A DNA stretch of 64,000 nt from Gilvirhabdus luticola (GCF_032583975.1 NZ_JAWHTF010000001.1); one strand, 5' to 3'; shown: positions 18,970 through 27,113, counted from the stretch's first letter. Notes: a model not told the origin generated them from the letters alone. Numbers and translations: made by a program.

Positions 18970-19012
18970 CGAGAATACGTGGGTTGTGCTAATCCCTATC
19001 TCCCTGGTATTC
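18970..19012. other. Imperfect hairpin in a GC-richer patch beside the primase gene
   Basis: GAATAC (18973-18978) pairs with GTATTC (19007-19012), with further partial pairing GTGGG/CCCTG across a 28-nt interior. This patch is visibly richer in G and C than the surrounding island and lies just downstream of the primase-like gene stop (19021). It could be part of an origin, a nick site or a small RNA; no more can be said. Confidence 0.3.
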
Positions 19013-19020
19013 ATAAATAG

Positions 19021-21261
19021 TTAAGAATTGGGTTTCACATTTATTTTTTTATAACTACCAGTTTTAGGTTGCTCTAAAAATGTGCCTAAACATTTTTTAA
19101 GAAGAGCATCAATTGTCCTATTGCTTAAATTATAAGCTCTCCCTAATAAAATGGCATCCTTTCTACCAAATTCATCTGGTAGAGCTTTAAAAAATAAATC
19201 CTTATTTGAACCTTGCTTGAAAAAACCTTCTTCAGAATGACTAGGTAAGTTATTAAACATTATTATACTGTGTTGTAAATAAATTTGGATTAAAGCCATA
19301 GCTGATTTAAAATCTTGATTTGAGCATACAATAACTTTTTCCAATTTTTTATTGTTAAACTTTCTAAGAGATGTTAGTATCATGCAGAACCGATATAAAA
19401 TTAAACCAAGTCTTTTCACAATACTTAAGGCATCTTCTCCTATAAACGTATTTATTTGTTCTAAATAACCCGAGAATGCTTTGTTAAGTTCAGACCATTG
19501 TTCTTTTGTAAGTTCAACTATCGTTTCATTTTTGTCTAAAAATAATGTCATTTCGTATACATTATTAGAAAGTTTTTCAAAATGCTCCGTAAGATTTATA
19601 GCGTTTCCATATGGAGATGGGTCAATCCATTTTGTATCCGATTTAAAAATATAAAATACAAAGCGACTAAATAACCCATCCTCGGCAGACGATATTATTT
19701 TATAAATTTGATTAGGAGTGCCTGATAATGCAACAGATAATTGAGGATTTTCGATTTCATAATATTCGTTGTTAGCTCTTCTTGAAATTGAAATTTTTTC
19801 GTGATGGAATGCTTTTCTAACCATATCTGAATAAGAACCCCAGTCGTTTTTTAGGGTTTGACCTAATGTATCAGCTTCTGTTTCGCATATAATACCTTTT
19901 CCATCATTCTGTTGCAAATGCTGAATTATTTTGGAATTACTCGTATTGGCTGGAATGTAAACCACCTTGAATTGTGGTTCTGGAGTGGGGTCTATTTCTT
20001 CATCATCAATTCTTTCTTCTTGTTCCCTTAGGTACTCTTCAATTGCGTTTAAGGAAATTCTCATTGTTTCTTTATGAAACTTGTCTGCCAATTCTTTTGC
20101 TGAATACAAAGCACCTTTTCCTGAAGCGGCTGGCGCAATAACAAATGAAAACAAATTTGGATAAACCTTACGGCCACTATATACCCCTGAGACATTTGGT
20201 AAGCAACCCGAAATTATTGACAAAGCACCCGTTAAGAAAGAGTCCTTTGAGCGTTGGTCTTCAAAAGCTTCAGAACCTTTTTTTAATAATGATGGTAAGT
20301 GGTCGTAGACTGATTTTGGAATCTTGGGAGTGATTAATAAAACACTATCTGTTTTGTCATCCAATAAGTCGGTATTTGAGTGTTTTGCAAGGTTTGCAAA
20401 CTTTGCAAAGTCTGCAATATGATTTTTATAGGCACTATTTACCGTGTTTCGCATTTCAACCTCATCAAGGTCAAAATTATCATAACAATAATCAAAAGTT
20501 TCTTCTTCAGGTATTCCAATTCTGTTTGCGTTGCAAGCAAATTGATAAACGAAATTATTTCTATTTCCTTCGTAATACTGAATTTTCTTTTCTGTAAAAG
20601 TCAAACATTCATCCAATTTTTCTGATGGCGAAAATTGCTGGTCATTTGAATTCATTGAACCCATAATATCAGGGTTTACTTTAAAAATTGTTGAACTTTC
20701 ATTTATAAAGGTTTTTTCATCATGTGAAACAAAACATAAGCGAGTAATGTCTTTGCATTTAGAGTCAAACTCATAGCTAGTCAATATCTTGTAATAGTTT
20801 GCAACTTGGAGATAAGCAATGTTATGCATTGCTTGTTCAGTATCTATTCTAACGAAGACTTTTACTCCTTCGCCACTTGGACTTATAAAAGAAGCGTATG
20901 TATATTTGCAGTCATTTATTATTTCGATTAAGACTTCAATCTCATCTTTAGGAATATGGTCAAAATCAAGATTTATTATTTTTGAATATGACTTTAAAAA
21001 TTCTTTTTTTCTTTGGTCACCAAATGTTCCAGATGGAGTGAATGCCAAGAGTTTACTTTTTAAATTATCTACTTCAGATTTATCATCATTTTGTTTAGCG
21101 GTTCTAATGGCTAATATGTCATTTTTAAAACGACCAGATTTAATTTCTTGTAAAATATCTTGAATCTTTATATCACCAATTTTTTTACCAAATTGGTCTC
21201 TAACTTTTTTATATAGGGTATTCATTCTTATAGTTTTTTTATTAATAATCTTTGTTAGCAA
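19021..21261 (-). CDS. VirE_N / DUF3987 primase-helicase-like replication protein
   Basis: The N-terminal ~180 residues match the BT4734/VirE_N type, a primase-like domain with NLDFDHIP (97-104) and SPSGEGVKVFVRI (127-139). The C-terminal half is a DUF3987-type P-loop NTPase with APAASGKG (376-383), as in replication helicases of phages and islands. It probably primes or unwinds element DNA after excision (inference). 746 aa is typical for the fusion. The start at 21261 overlaps the HTH gene by 7 bp; an alternative Met lies at 21225 (residue 13). Confidence 0.85.
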   Translation of the reverse strand: MLTKIINKKTIRMNTLYKKVRDQFGKKIGDIKIQDILQEIKSGRFKNDILAIRTAKQNDDKSEVDNLKSKLLAFTPSGTFGDQRKKEFLKSYSKIINLDFDHIPKDEIEVLIEIINDCKYTYASFISPSGEGVKVFVRIDTEQAMHNIAYLQVANYYKILTSYEFDSKCKDITRLCFVSHDEKTFINESSTIFKVNPDIMGSMNSNDQQFSPSEKLDECLTFTEKKIQYYEGNRNNFVYQFACNANRIGIPEEETFDYCYDNFDLDEVEMRNTVNSAYKNHIADFAKFANLAKHSNTDLLDDKTDSVLLITPKIPKSVYDHLPSLLKKGSEAFEDQRSKDSFLTGALSIISGCLPNVSGVYSGRKVYPNLFSFVIAPAASGKGALYSAKELADKFHKETMRISLNAIEEYLREQEERIDDEEIDPTPEPQFKVVYIPANTSNSKIIQHLQQNDGKGIICETEADTLGQTLKNDWGSYSDMVRKAFHHEKISISRRANNEYYEIENPQLSVALSGTPNQIYKIISSAEDGLFSRFVFYIFKSDTKWIDPSPYGNAINLTEHFEKLSNNVYEMTLFLDKNETIVELTKEQWSELNKAFSGYLEQINTFIGEDALSIVKRLGLILYRFCMILTSLRKFNNKKLEKVIVCSNQDFKSAMALIQIYLQHSIIMFNNLPSHSEEGFFKQGSNKDLFFKALPDEFGRKDAILLGRAYNLSNRTIDALLKKCLGTFLEQPKTGSYKKINVKPNS

Positions 21262-21527
21262 GCAATGGGGGTCAATGCATTATCTATATCTTCACGCTTG
21301 TAATACACTCGATTACCAATACTGTAAGCAATGAGTACTTTTTTTCTGTGCCAACTATATAGAGTTGGGAATGATACCCCAAGAATTTCAGCCGTTTCGT
21401 TGCGACTAATCCATTTAGGTGGGTGTTGAGGTCGGAACTCTTTTTTAAGCTGTTCCAGTTCCTTTCTAAAAGCCAATATGATAGTATCAGTTAGCTTTTC
21501 TTCAGTAATTTGAATTAATTGAACCAT
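21255..21527 (-). CDS. Small helix-turn-helix (excisionase-like) DNA-binding protein
   Basis: This 90-aa protein has a MerR/excisionase-type HTH (HTH_17 style) at about residues 38-85: WISRNETAEILGVSFPTLYSW followed by KKVLIAYSIGNRVYYKREDID in two blocks. The N-terminal ~35 residues are a coiled-coil-like leader. In Bacteroidota islands such a protein typically sits between integrase and primase genes and acts as excisionase or regulator. It overlaps the primase gene by 7 bp and lies 47 bp from a perfect 26-bp palindrome that could be its operator. Confidence 0.82.
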   Translation of the reverse strand: MVQLIQITEEKLTDTIILAFRKELEQLKKEFRPQHPPKWISRNETAEILGVSFPTLYSWHRKKVLIAYSIGNRVYYKREDIDNALTPIAC

Positions 21528-21573
21528 AATAGTTTTTGTTTAAAAATTTATATGGTGCAATGTTAATCTGGGT

Positions 21574-21599
21574 CATTTTTTGGGTCGACCCAAAAAATG
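21574..21599. promoter_or_regulatory. Perfect 26-bp palindrome upstream of the HTH gene
   Basis: The sequence is CATTTTTTGGGTC followed by its exact reverse complement, centred on GTCGAC. The T tract precedes and the A tract follows the GC core, opposite to a Rho-independent terminator, so an operator or replication site is more likely. It lies between the stop of the 335-aa gene (21600) and the start of the HTH gene (21527). Confidence 0.6.
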
Positions 21600-22607
21600 T
21601 TAGCTCTTTATTTTGATGTTCGATTTAGTGAAGAAATCTTTGAGTAAATTTTCGTTTTGATTGGTAAAGGCATGTTTATATGTTTTACTAACTAAATGTC
21701 TAGCATTATCTGGACTTATATCCATTATTGAGCCAAGAATTAACCCTTTACCTTTTTCGTTATGACAAATTATATTGTCTATAATTTTTTCTCCTCCTAT
21801 TTTTTTGAAGAGTTCGTATCTAGTTTGAATATTAAATTTTGGTAATCCTTTTTTATTAAGGTTTTGTTCTGGAAATTCTTGAAAGGTTTTACCTCGTTCA
21901 AGAGTTTCGCCTATCACCTTTAGTATTGAATTGACAGCCTGATTTGAAAACGACTTATTATCTATATGAATTACATTCATATTTTGAATTACAAATGAGT
22001 CATCATCTATGTTATGTCCTATAACATCTCCTTTAAAAGGTCTTGAGCTGTATCTTTTGATTTTATAAAAACCATAACTTTCTTTTATATAATATTTTTC
22101 ATTCACTAGTTCAGTCGTAATGAATTCAATTTTCGATTTATTGAAATTATCAATTATTGCTGTGTTTTCTTCATTCAAAAAATTCGTATAATCAAGCAAA
22201 ATGAAAAAATCTTGCATCAAATTTTTTGATAAAGGTAAGTTTGCATTTGGGTTGTAATCCTTTTTGATTTTAGTAAAAGAGTTTAAATGAATTTCTAAGA
22301 GTCTGTTAAATCTCCTTATCCCATATTGTTTTATTAAAAAAGATTTGTTTTCAAGGAAATAATTGGAATATACTTTAAGACTACAGTTATGCCAGAAATA
22401 GTTATTTTCATCGCTTAACTTCCATAATTCTTTAAATAAATTATTTAAAACAGCTAAAGAATTGCTTTCTAGCTCTAGAGAATTATTGGTGTATTGTTTT
22501 TCCTCGTTTTGCTTTAAGATATTGACAATGAAGAAAAGTTGTTCATAAATATTAAAAAGCTTATTTCTTATTATGAATTTTTGTTCAAGAGCTTGTTCCA
22601 TAATCAT
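21600..22607 (-). CDS. Island hypothetical protein, 335 aa
   Basis: The N-terminal ~200 residues are helical and unrecognised. The C-terminal ~100 residues (about 230-335) contain TRYELFKKIGGEKIIDNII, then KGKGLILGSIMDISPDNAR, a segment pattern shared with proteins found beside integrases in Bacteroidota mobile elements (recollection). A regulatory or excision role is possible but not shown. An alternative start is the second Met, two codons later. It lies between the integrase and the HTH gene, all on the same strand. Confidence 0.65.
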   Translation of the reverse strand: MIMEQALEQKFIIRNKLFNIYEQLFFIVNILKQNEEKQYTNNSLELESNSLAVLNNLFKELWKLSDENNYFWHNCSLKVYSNYFLENKSFLIKQYGIRRFNRLLEIHLNSFTKIKKDYNPNANLPLSKNLMQDFFILLDYTNFLNEENTAIIDNFNKSKIEFITTELVNEKYYIKESYGFYKIKRYSSRPFKGDVIGHNIDDDSFVIQNMNVIHIDNKSFSNQAVNSILKVIGETLERGKTFQEFPEQNLNKKGLPKFNIQTRYELFKKIGGEKIIDNIICHNEKGKGLILGSIMDISPDNARHLVSKTYKHAFTNQNENLLKDFFTKSNIKIKS

Positions 22608-22686
22608 ATAGGATTATTATTCAACACTCTAAAATATGAAATCGTAGGGAATATAGGTTAGTATAATTAAAAAGCACCAAAAAAAA

Positions 22687-24000
22687 CTATTTGAAAAAAC
22701 TGTGTTTAGAAATTTTTTCTGCTCTCTCTAAATCATCAACTTTAATGTATTTGTAAAATACTCGTTCAGTTCTATGACCTGAAATGGCCATAATATCAAT
22801 CGTTGGTACTCCACTTTTGTAAGCGTTTGTGCAAAAACTTCTCCTTCCAGTATGATTACTAATTAATTCAAATTTTTTAAACTCTTGCTCTTTCTTTATA
22901 CCACCTTTGGTTATTTTTTTTTGGACGGTTTCATTAATTCCAGAAAGCTCACCAATTACCTTTAAACAATAATTAATATGCTGTTCAGGCATTTTTTTTG
23001 GTGGTTTTCCGTCACCTTTTTTCAGAATTGATTTGACGGTTTTATTGATAGGTATTGTTAGTAGTTTCGAATTTTTTTTAGTGGTTAGGGATATATAATC
23101 ATTGCCTTTTTCAATGATAAGGTTCTTTTTAGTTAAAGAATTGAAATCTGACACTCTCAATCCAGTATTGGCTGAAATAAGAAATAAGTCTCTTGCATTT
23201 TCTAATTTATCTTTGGTGACCACGAAATCTTTGTTTATGCGTTTTGGTTTAAACTCAGCAAAGTCTAAATCAAAAATTTTTTGTAGCTCTTCTTGGTTCA
23301 AGTATATATTGTTGACTTCTTCAACAGGTTTTTTAAAGTATTTTTTAGTAAAATCTAAATTATTGTGAAATCCTTTTTCAAAACTAGCATTCATTATGGT
23401 CTTTAGAATTTTAATTTGTGTGCCTATGTAGTTCAAACTATATTCATTTTCATACATGTAACTCAAAAAAGCATCATAGAAATCAATATTGATTTTTTCA
23501 TAATTTAATTTAAACTGCGTATCATTAAATTTTTTAAGTAAAGTATAGCCGTTTTTGTAGGTTCGAGCAGTCCCAGGTGCCATTGGCTGTCCTGTGGTTA
23601 CTAAAGGGTTTTTTTGATAATTATTTATAAACCACTTATAAAATGGCAATAATTCCAAGTGTTCAGTTTTTTCTTCTGGATGTTTGTTTTTATTTAAAAA
23701 AGAGTTCAGTTCTGTTTTCAATATTTCATTGTCGACTTCAATGTTTTCAGTAACCGACAATCGAGTATAGGTTTTTTCAAGAAATGCTTGTATGTCGGTT
23801 AATTTGTTGTTCACATCATTTTTATGAACTTCAACTAAAACGTTTTTAATCCTCATTTTTTCTGAATCCCAGTTTTTGGAATCTAAAACTTCTAGACCAG
23901 TTGAATACCGAAGTCTTTTATTCGTACCGTAATTAAAAAACAATTGAATTTTAGCAGATTTACTAACGCCTTTTCTGATTTTGAAAGTCAATTTCGCCAT
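22687..24000 (-). CDS. Tyrosine recombinase / island integrase
   Basis: This 437-aa site-specific recombinase has an N-terminal arm-binding domain (about 1-100), a SAM-like core-binding domain (about 115-230) and a catalytic domain. The catalytic set is R282 (TGLRVSD), K308 or K309, H383 and R386 (NHTGRR), H409 (SGHR) and nucleophile Y418 (KYIK). It is the outermost gene at the right end of the island and reads inward, 213 bp from attR. It should catalyse integration into, and with a helper excision from, tRNA-Arg. All catalytic residues are present, so the island may still be active. Confidence 0.95.
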   Translation of the reverse strand: MAKLTFKIRKGVSKSAKIQLFFNYGTNKRLRYSTGLEVLDSKNWDSEKMRIKNVLVEVHKNDVNNKLTDIQAFLEKTYTRLSVTENIEVDNEILKTELNSFLNKNKHPEEKTEHLELLPFYKWFINNYQKNPLVTTGQPMAPGTARTYKNGYTLLKKFNDTQFKLNYEKINIDFYDAFLSYMYENEYSLNYIGTQIKILKTIMNASFEKGFHNNLDFTKKYFKKPVEEVNNIYLNQEELQKIFDLDFAEFKPKRINKDFVVTKDKLENARDLFLISANTGLRVSDFNSLTKKNLIIEKGNDYISLTTKKNSKLLTIPINKTVKSILKKGDGKPPKKMPEQHINYCLKVIGELSGINETVQKKITKGGIKKEQEFKKFELISNHTGRRSFCTNAYKSGVPTIDIMAISGHRTERVFYKYIKVDDLERAEKISKHSFFK

Positions 24001-24028
24001 GGCTAATAATGTTTATTAAATATACAAA

Positions 24029-24076
24029 AAAAGTGACACAATATATGATGTTTGAGTCATTATTTGTGTCACTTTT
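24029..24076. repeat. 13-bp inverted repeat AAAAGTGACACAA / TTGTGTCACTTTT upstream of int
   Basis: Perfect 13-bp arms at 24029-24041 and 24064-24076 enclose 22 bp. They contain the same GTGACAC/GTGTCAC heptamers as 8772-8790 at the other island end. They lie in the int upstream region, between int and attR, fitting arm-type sites or int autoregulation (inference). The rest of 24001-24368 holds only attR and the stranded tRNA terminator. Confidence 0.6.
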
Positions 24077-24212
24077 ATCTTTATTTAACTTTACATAAAT
24101 TGATTCAATTTGACATTTAAAAATTTAGTTTATATTTAAAATCTATAAAATATAGACAAACTTAATAGATGATGCAAGAAGCTATTAAAAAGTTGAATAA
24201 AGTAATTTGTAG

Positions 24213-24227
24213 TCCCTGAAGGGTCAC
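24213..24227 (+). repeat. attR core (direct repeat with 8700-8714)
   Basis: An exact copy of TCCCTGAAGGGTCAC, the tRNA-Arg 3' end. The upstream 60 bases are not tRNA-like, so this is an attachment copy and not a second tRNA gene. Confidence 0.88.
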
Positions 24228-24237
24228 GGATAAATAA

Positions 24238-24290
24238 AAGATCTAAACGTCAAATCAAGCTTGTTTGAATTTGTAAGTTTAGATTTTTTA
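24238..24290 (+). terminator. Original tRNA-Arg terminator displaced by the island
   Basis: ATCTAAAC (24241-24248) pairs with GTTTAGAT (24277-24284), followed by TTTTTTATTTT, with further pairing inside. It lies 11 bp after attR on the plus strand with no plus-strand gene before it, so it most likely terminated tRNA-Arg before integration. Confidence 0.6.
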
Positions 24291-24368
24291 TTTTCAAAAC
24301 TGTACGTTTTGGGATATCGAATCCCTTTTTTGTTTGTAATTTTATCAACCTAAAGCCGTTATTAATTT

Positions 24369-25220
24369 ATGCAATTTCATTTTTTAATTGAAAGATATAC
24401 AATCGGGAGTAAGATAATTCTAGGGATATTATTTGCTGCACTGTTTTATATGTTTTTGCACTATGCATTTAAAATGATTGAAATGCTGTATGTAATGAAA
24501 TATAGAAAGCCCTTATATTTTCATTTTCATCCTTTTGCTAAAAAGTTAAATAAAGCGCAACAATCTATTTTAAGAAAGAGCTTTCCTTTTTACAATAAAC
24601 TAAACGAAAAGGAGAGAAGATATTTTGACCATCGTGTAAAATCTTTCATCATAGACAAACATTTTATAGGAAGGAATAATCTTAAAATCAATGATGAGAT
24701 AATAGTATTAATTTCTGCTACAGCAGTTATGCTTACTTTTGGTTTTAGAGATTTCTACATAGGATTAATTAATAAGATTGTTGTTTATCCTGGAGAATTT
24801 TATTCTAAATTGAATAGAAAAGCGCATAAAGGAGAATTCAATCCAAAATTGAAAACTATGGCATTATCCTGGGAAGACTTTAAAAACGGTTTTGATATTT
24901 ATGATGACAAAATAAATTTAGGAATACATGAATTTGCACACGCCATCCATTTAAATAGTATCAAAGAACGAGATGTAAGTTCAACTATTTTTAGCGATTC
25001 TTTTAACGAACTTGTTGTCTTGTTGTCTAGTGATGAAAACTTAAAGAATGATTTGGTTACTTCAAATTACTTTCGAAATTATGGTTACACAAATCAATAT
25101 GAATTTATTGCTGTAATTATTGAAGCTTTTATAGAAAACCCCAAAGATTTCAGAAACCAATTCCCACAAGTTTATAATAAAACAAAACAGATGCTAAATT
25201 TTAATTTTGCTGGATATTAA
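24369..25220 (+). CDS. Zinc-dependent peptidase, MtfA-like (M90)
   Basis: This 283-aa protein has an N-terminal membrane segment (about 15-40) followed by an MtfA-type metallopeptidase domain. The zinc site HEFAH is at about residues 187-191, preceded by the VYPGEF segment typical of the family. E. coli MtfA is a zinc aminopeptidase linked to regulation of the glucose PTS repressor Mlc; the Bacteroidota role is unknown. It is the first chromosomal gene to the right of the island and is monocistronic, ending at a hairpin shared with the convergent CHRD gene. Confidence 0.85.
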   Translation: MQFHFLIERYTIGSKIILGILFAALFYMFLHYAFKMIEMLYVMKYRKPLYFHFHPFAKKLNKAQQSILRKSFPFYNKLNEKERRYFDHRVKSFIIDKHFIGRNNLKINDEIIVLISATAVMLTFGFRDFYIGLINKIVVYPGEFYSKLNRKAHKGEFNPKLKTMALSWEDFKNGFDIYDDKINLGIHEFAHAIHLNSIKERDVSSTIFSDSFNELVVLLSSDENLKNDLVTSNYFRNYGYTNQYEFIAVIIEAFIENPKDFRNQFPQVYNKTKQMLNFNFAGY

Positions 25221-25223
25221 AAA

Positions 25224-25243
25224 AGCCTCAAAAAATTGAGGCT
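25224..25243. terminator. Hairpin terminator between convergent mtfA-like and CHRD genes
   Basis: AGCCTCAA (25224-25231) pairs with TTGAGGCT (25236-25243). The T tract lies on the minus-strand side, so it mainly ends the CHRD transcript and, more weakly, the mtfA-like one. Confidence 0.65.
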
Positions 25244-25266
25244 CTTAAACTATATAGTTTTAATTA

Positions 25267-25803
25267 TTACAACTGACCTCTAATTTCTCCAGAAGGAATT
25301 GCCGATGTATGAACATTTACATAAATGTTTCCTTCTCGAATTGCAGAAATTAAAGCTGATATATCTCCAGCAAAGGCATTGATAACATTTTCTGCAGTGA
25401 TATCTCCTTCTGCTAAAACTCCTTTTGCACGACCAGACGGTTGAGGATTAGGGTTGGCATAAAGAAAAGCAACTACACCACCATTTGACCCAGAAGGAGC
25501 AAAATGAAAATGTGATGCTAAAACATTTTCAATGTTAGCTACAATTAATTTGTAATGAATAGAAGTCTCATCATCATTAATATTAACAATAATTTCCCCA
25601 GCAGCTTTTGAGTCGTTTGCAGGAACTTCATTTGAGCCTTTTAGAGATGCATTGAATTTAAATTGATTGCCTCCTTTACGTAGGGCTACTTCTTCATTAT
25701 TAACCTCGATTTCAGAGTTAATTAAAGGTTCGTTTGTGCAATTGGTAAATACTAAACCAATAGCAAATAGCAGACAAAACTGTAATAAGACTTTTGTTTT
25801 CAT
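25267..25803 (-). CDS. CHRD domain lipoprotein
   Basis: This 178-aa protein begins with a lipoprotein signal (hydrophobic stretch then lipobox TNC at about residue 22). Residues ~50-175 form a CHRD domain, seen in the FNASLKGSNEVP opening, the HFHFAPSG block and the YVNVHTSAIPSGEIRGQL ending. CHRD domains were named from chordin and are common in exported bacterial proteins of unknown function. It probably sits on the periplasmic or outer face of an envelope membrane. It is divergent from the CBS gene across a 195-bp region with a very strong hairpin. Confidence 0.88.
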   Translation of the reverse strand: MKTKVLLQFCLLFAIGLVFTNCTNEPLINSEIEVNNEEVALRKGGNQFKFNASLKGSNEVPANDSKAAGEIIVNINDDETSIHYKLIVANIENVLASHFHFAPSGSNGGVVAFLYANPNPQPSGRAKGVLAEGDITAENVINAFAGDISALISAIREGNIYVNVHTSAIPSGEIRGQL

Positions 25804-25906
25804 AGTGTTTTTTTTAAATGTTTAAGAAGCTAATTTCAAAACGATGGGGAAGATGTGTGTTTTGAATAAACTTCCAAACGAAGTTAAGACTACTTTAAAG
25901 ATAGTG

Positions 25907-25953
25907 AAAAAAAGTATGATAAAAACCAATATGATTTTTATCATACTTTTTTT
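25907..25953. promoter_or_regulatory. Perfect 19-bp inverted repeat in a divergent intergenic region
   Basis: Arms at 25907-25925 and 25935-25953 (7 A, GTATGATAAAAA, and its complement) enclose a 9-nt loop. It looks like a terminator but lies between two divergent starts (25803 minus, 25999 plus), where no transcript should end. Attenuation or an operator are alternatives. Confidence 0.55.
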
Positions 25954-25998
25954 TATAATTCATAACTACTTTTAATTGTGGAATTAAATTAAAGTAAG

Positions 25999-26415
25999 AT
26001 GAAAAAAAATATGCCTATTTCGGAAATAATGACAAAGAAGGTTATTACTTTATCTACTAAAGACAACCTTGAGACAGCAGAACTTTTGTTTAAAAAAAAC
26101 AAAATAAGGCACATTCCTGTTGTTAAGAATGATACTATAATTGGTATGTTAAGTTATACCGATTTACTACGGATAAGCTTTGCTGATGCGGTTTATGATG
26201 ATGAAGAGATTGATACTGTTGTTTACAATATGTTTACAATAGAACAGGTCATGGTAAAAAACATTACATGTGTATCTCCAAATACAACTGTAAAAGAAGT
26301 GGCAGAAATTCTGACTAGCAAAGAATTTCATGCTTTGCCTGTTGTTGATAATAATAAGTTGGTTGGAATTGTTACTACTACTGATTTAATAAAATACTTG
26401 TTAGAACAACTGTAG
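25999..26415 (+). CDS. Tandem CBS domain protein
   Basis: This 138-aa protein consists of two CBS motifs (about 8-60 and 80-138): MTKKVITLSTKDN, IRHIPVVKND and IGMLSYTDLL in the first, and MVKNITCVSPNTTV, FHALPVVDNN and VGIVTTTDLIKYL in the second. A CBS pair normally binds an adenine nucleotide and acts as an energy or redox sensor for a partner protein. No effector domain is fused and no obvious partner is adjacent. It is monocistronic and convergent with rpe. Confidence 0.9.
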   Translation: MKKNMPISEIMTKKVITLSTKDNLETAELLFKKNKIRHIPVVKNDTIIGMLSYTDLLRISFADAVYDDEEIDTVVYNMFTIEQVMVKNITCVSPNTTVKEVAEILTSKEFHALPVVDNNKLVGIVTTTDLIKYLLEQL

Positions 26416-26433
26416 TCTTTTATTAAAATGTTA

Positions 26434-27093
26434 TTAGCTTATCAGTGCTTTTAAATTCTTTATTGTTTGAAGTTGATCGCTGCTTTGAAAAATATAACTA
26501 CCAGCAACCAGTACATCTGAACCAGCATCAACTAATTGCTTGGCATTTTTATCATTAACACCACCATCAATTTCTATTAATGTATCTAGATTTTGATCGT
26601 TAATCATTTTACGCAATTTCTTAATTCGGCTATAAGTCATGCTTTCAAACTTTTGACCTCCAAATCCAGGATTTATTGACATAAGTAAAACCATATAGCA
26701 TTTAGGTAATATATCTTCAAGAACACTTACTGGTGTTGTTAAGTTCAACACTACACCTGCTTTACAACCTACATTTTCTATTAGTGATAATGTACGATGT
26801 AAATGTACAGTAGATTCATAATGAACAGTTATAATGTCAGCCCCAACTTTTTTAAATTCTTCAATGTACCGCTCTGGTTTTTCTATCATTAAATGAACAT
26901 CAAGTGGTTTTTTAGCATGTTTCTTTATGGCTTTTATTACGGGCATGCCGTAAGAAATATTTGGTACAAAGTGACCATCCATAACATCAATATGAAACCA
27001 ATCAGCATCACTTTGGTTTACCATTTCTATATCACGTTGAAGATTTGCAAAATCTGCAGCTAAAATTGATGGAGCAATTAATTTGGAACCCAT
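26434..27093 (-). CDS. rpe: Ribulose-phosphate 3-epimerase
   Basis: This 219-aa TIM-barrel enzyme has the family blocks LIAPSILAADFANL (N-terminus), HIDVMDGHFVPN, HLMIEKPERYIE, MSINPGFGGQKF and EIDGGVNDKN. Metal-binding His and Asp residues are present. It interconverts ribulose 5-phosphate and xylulose 5-phosphate in the pentose phosphate pathway. It lies downstream of rpoD on the same strand but is separated by a strong terminator and its own promoter-like element. Confidence 0.96.
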   Translation of the reverse strand: MGSKLIAPSILAADFANLQRDIEMVNQSDADWFHIDVMDGHFVPNISYGMPVIKAIKKHAKKPLDVHLMIEKPERYIEEFKKVGADIITVHYESTVHLHRTLSLIENVGCKAGVVLNLTTPVSVLEDILPKCYMVLLMSINPGFGGQKFESMTYSRIKKLRKMINDQNLDTLIEIDGGVNDKNAKQLVDAGSDVLVAGSYIFQSSDQLQTIKNLKALIS

Positions 27094-27113
27094 GAAGTCT
27101 TTTTTATGTATTG

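Larger units (their letters stand above)
8700..24227. mobile_element. Integrated genomic island in tRNA-Arg (15.5 kb)
   Basis: The island is delimited by a 15-bp direct repeat, TCCCTGAAGGGTCAC, at 8700-8714 (3' end of tRNA-Arg) and 24213-24227. A tyrosine recombinase gene lies at the right end, 213 bp inside the repeat. All island genes run on the minus strand, against the flanking plus-strand tRNA and mtfA-like genes. Content: integrase, HTH protein, primase-helicase-like protein, a restriction-modification-like pair and several unknowns. No relaxase, coupling protein or secretion gene is seen, so it is at most mobilised by a helper. Satellite-like behaviour is an inference. Confidence 0.9.

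Noticed and set aside
8700..24227. Integrative conjugative element or prophage
   Set aside because: No relaxase, coupling protein, type IV secretion, capsid, terminase or tail gene is present in any frame.
24180..24227. Second tRNA-Arg gene at the right island end
   Set aside because: Only the last 15 bases match; no D arm or anticodon arm precedes them, so this is attR.
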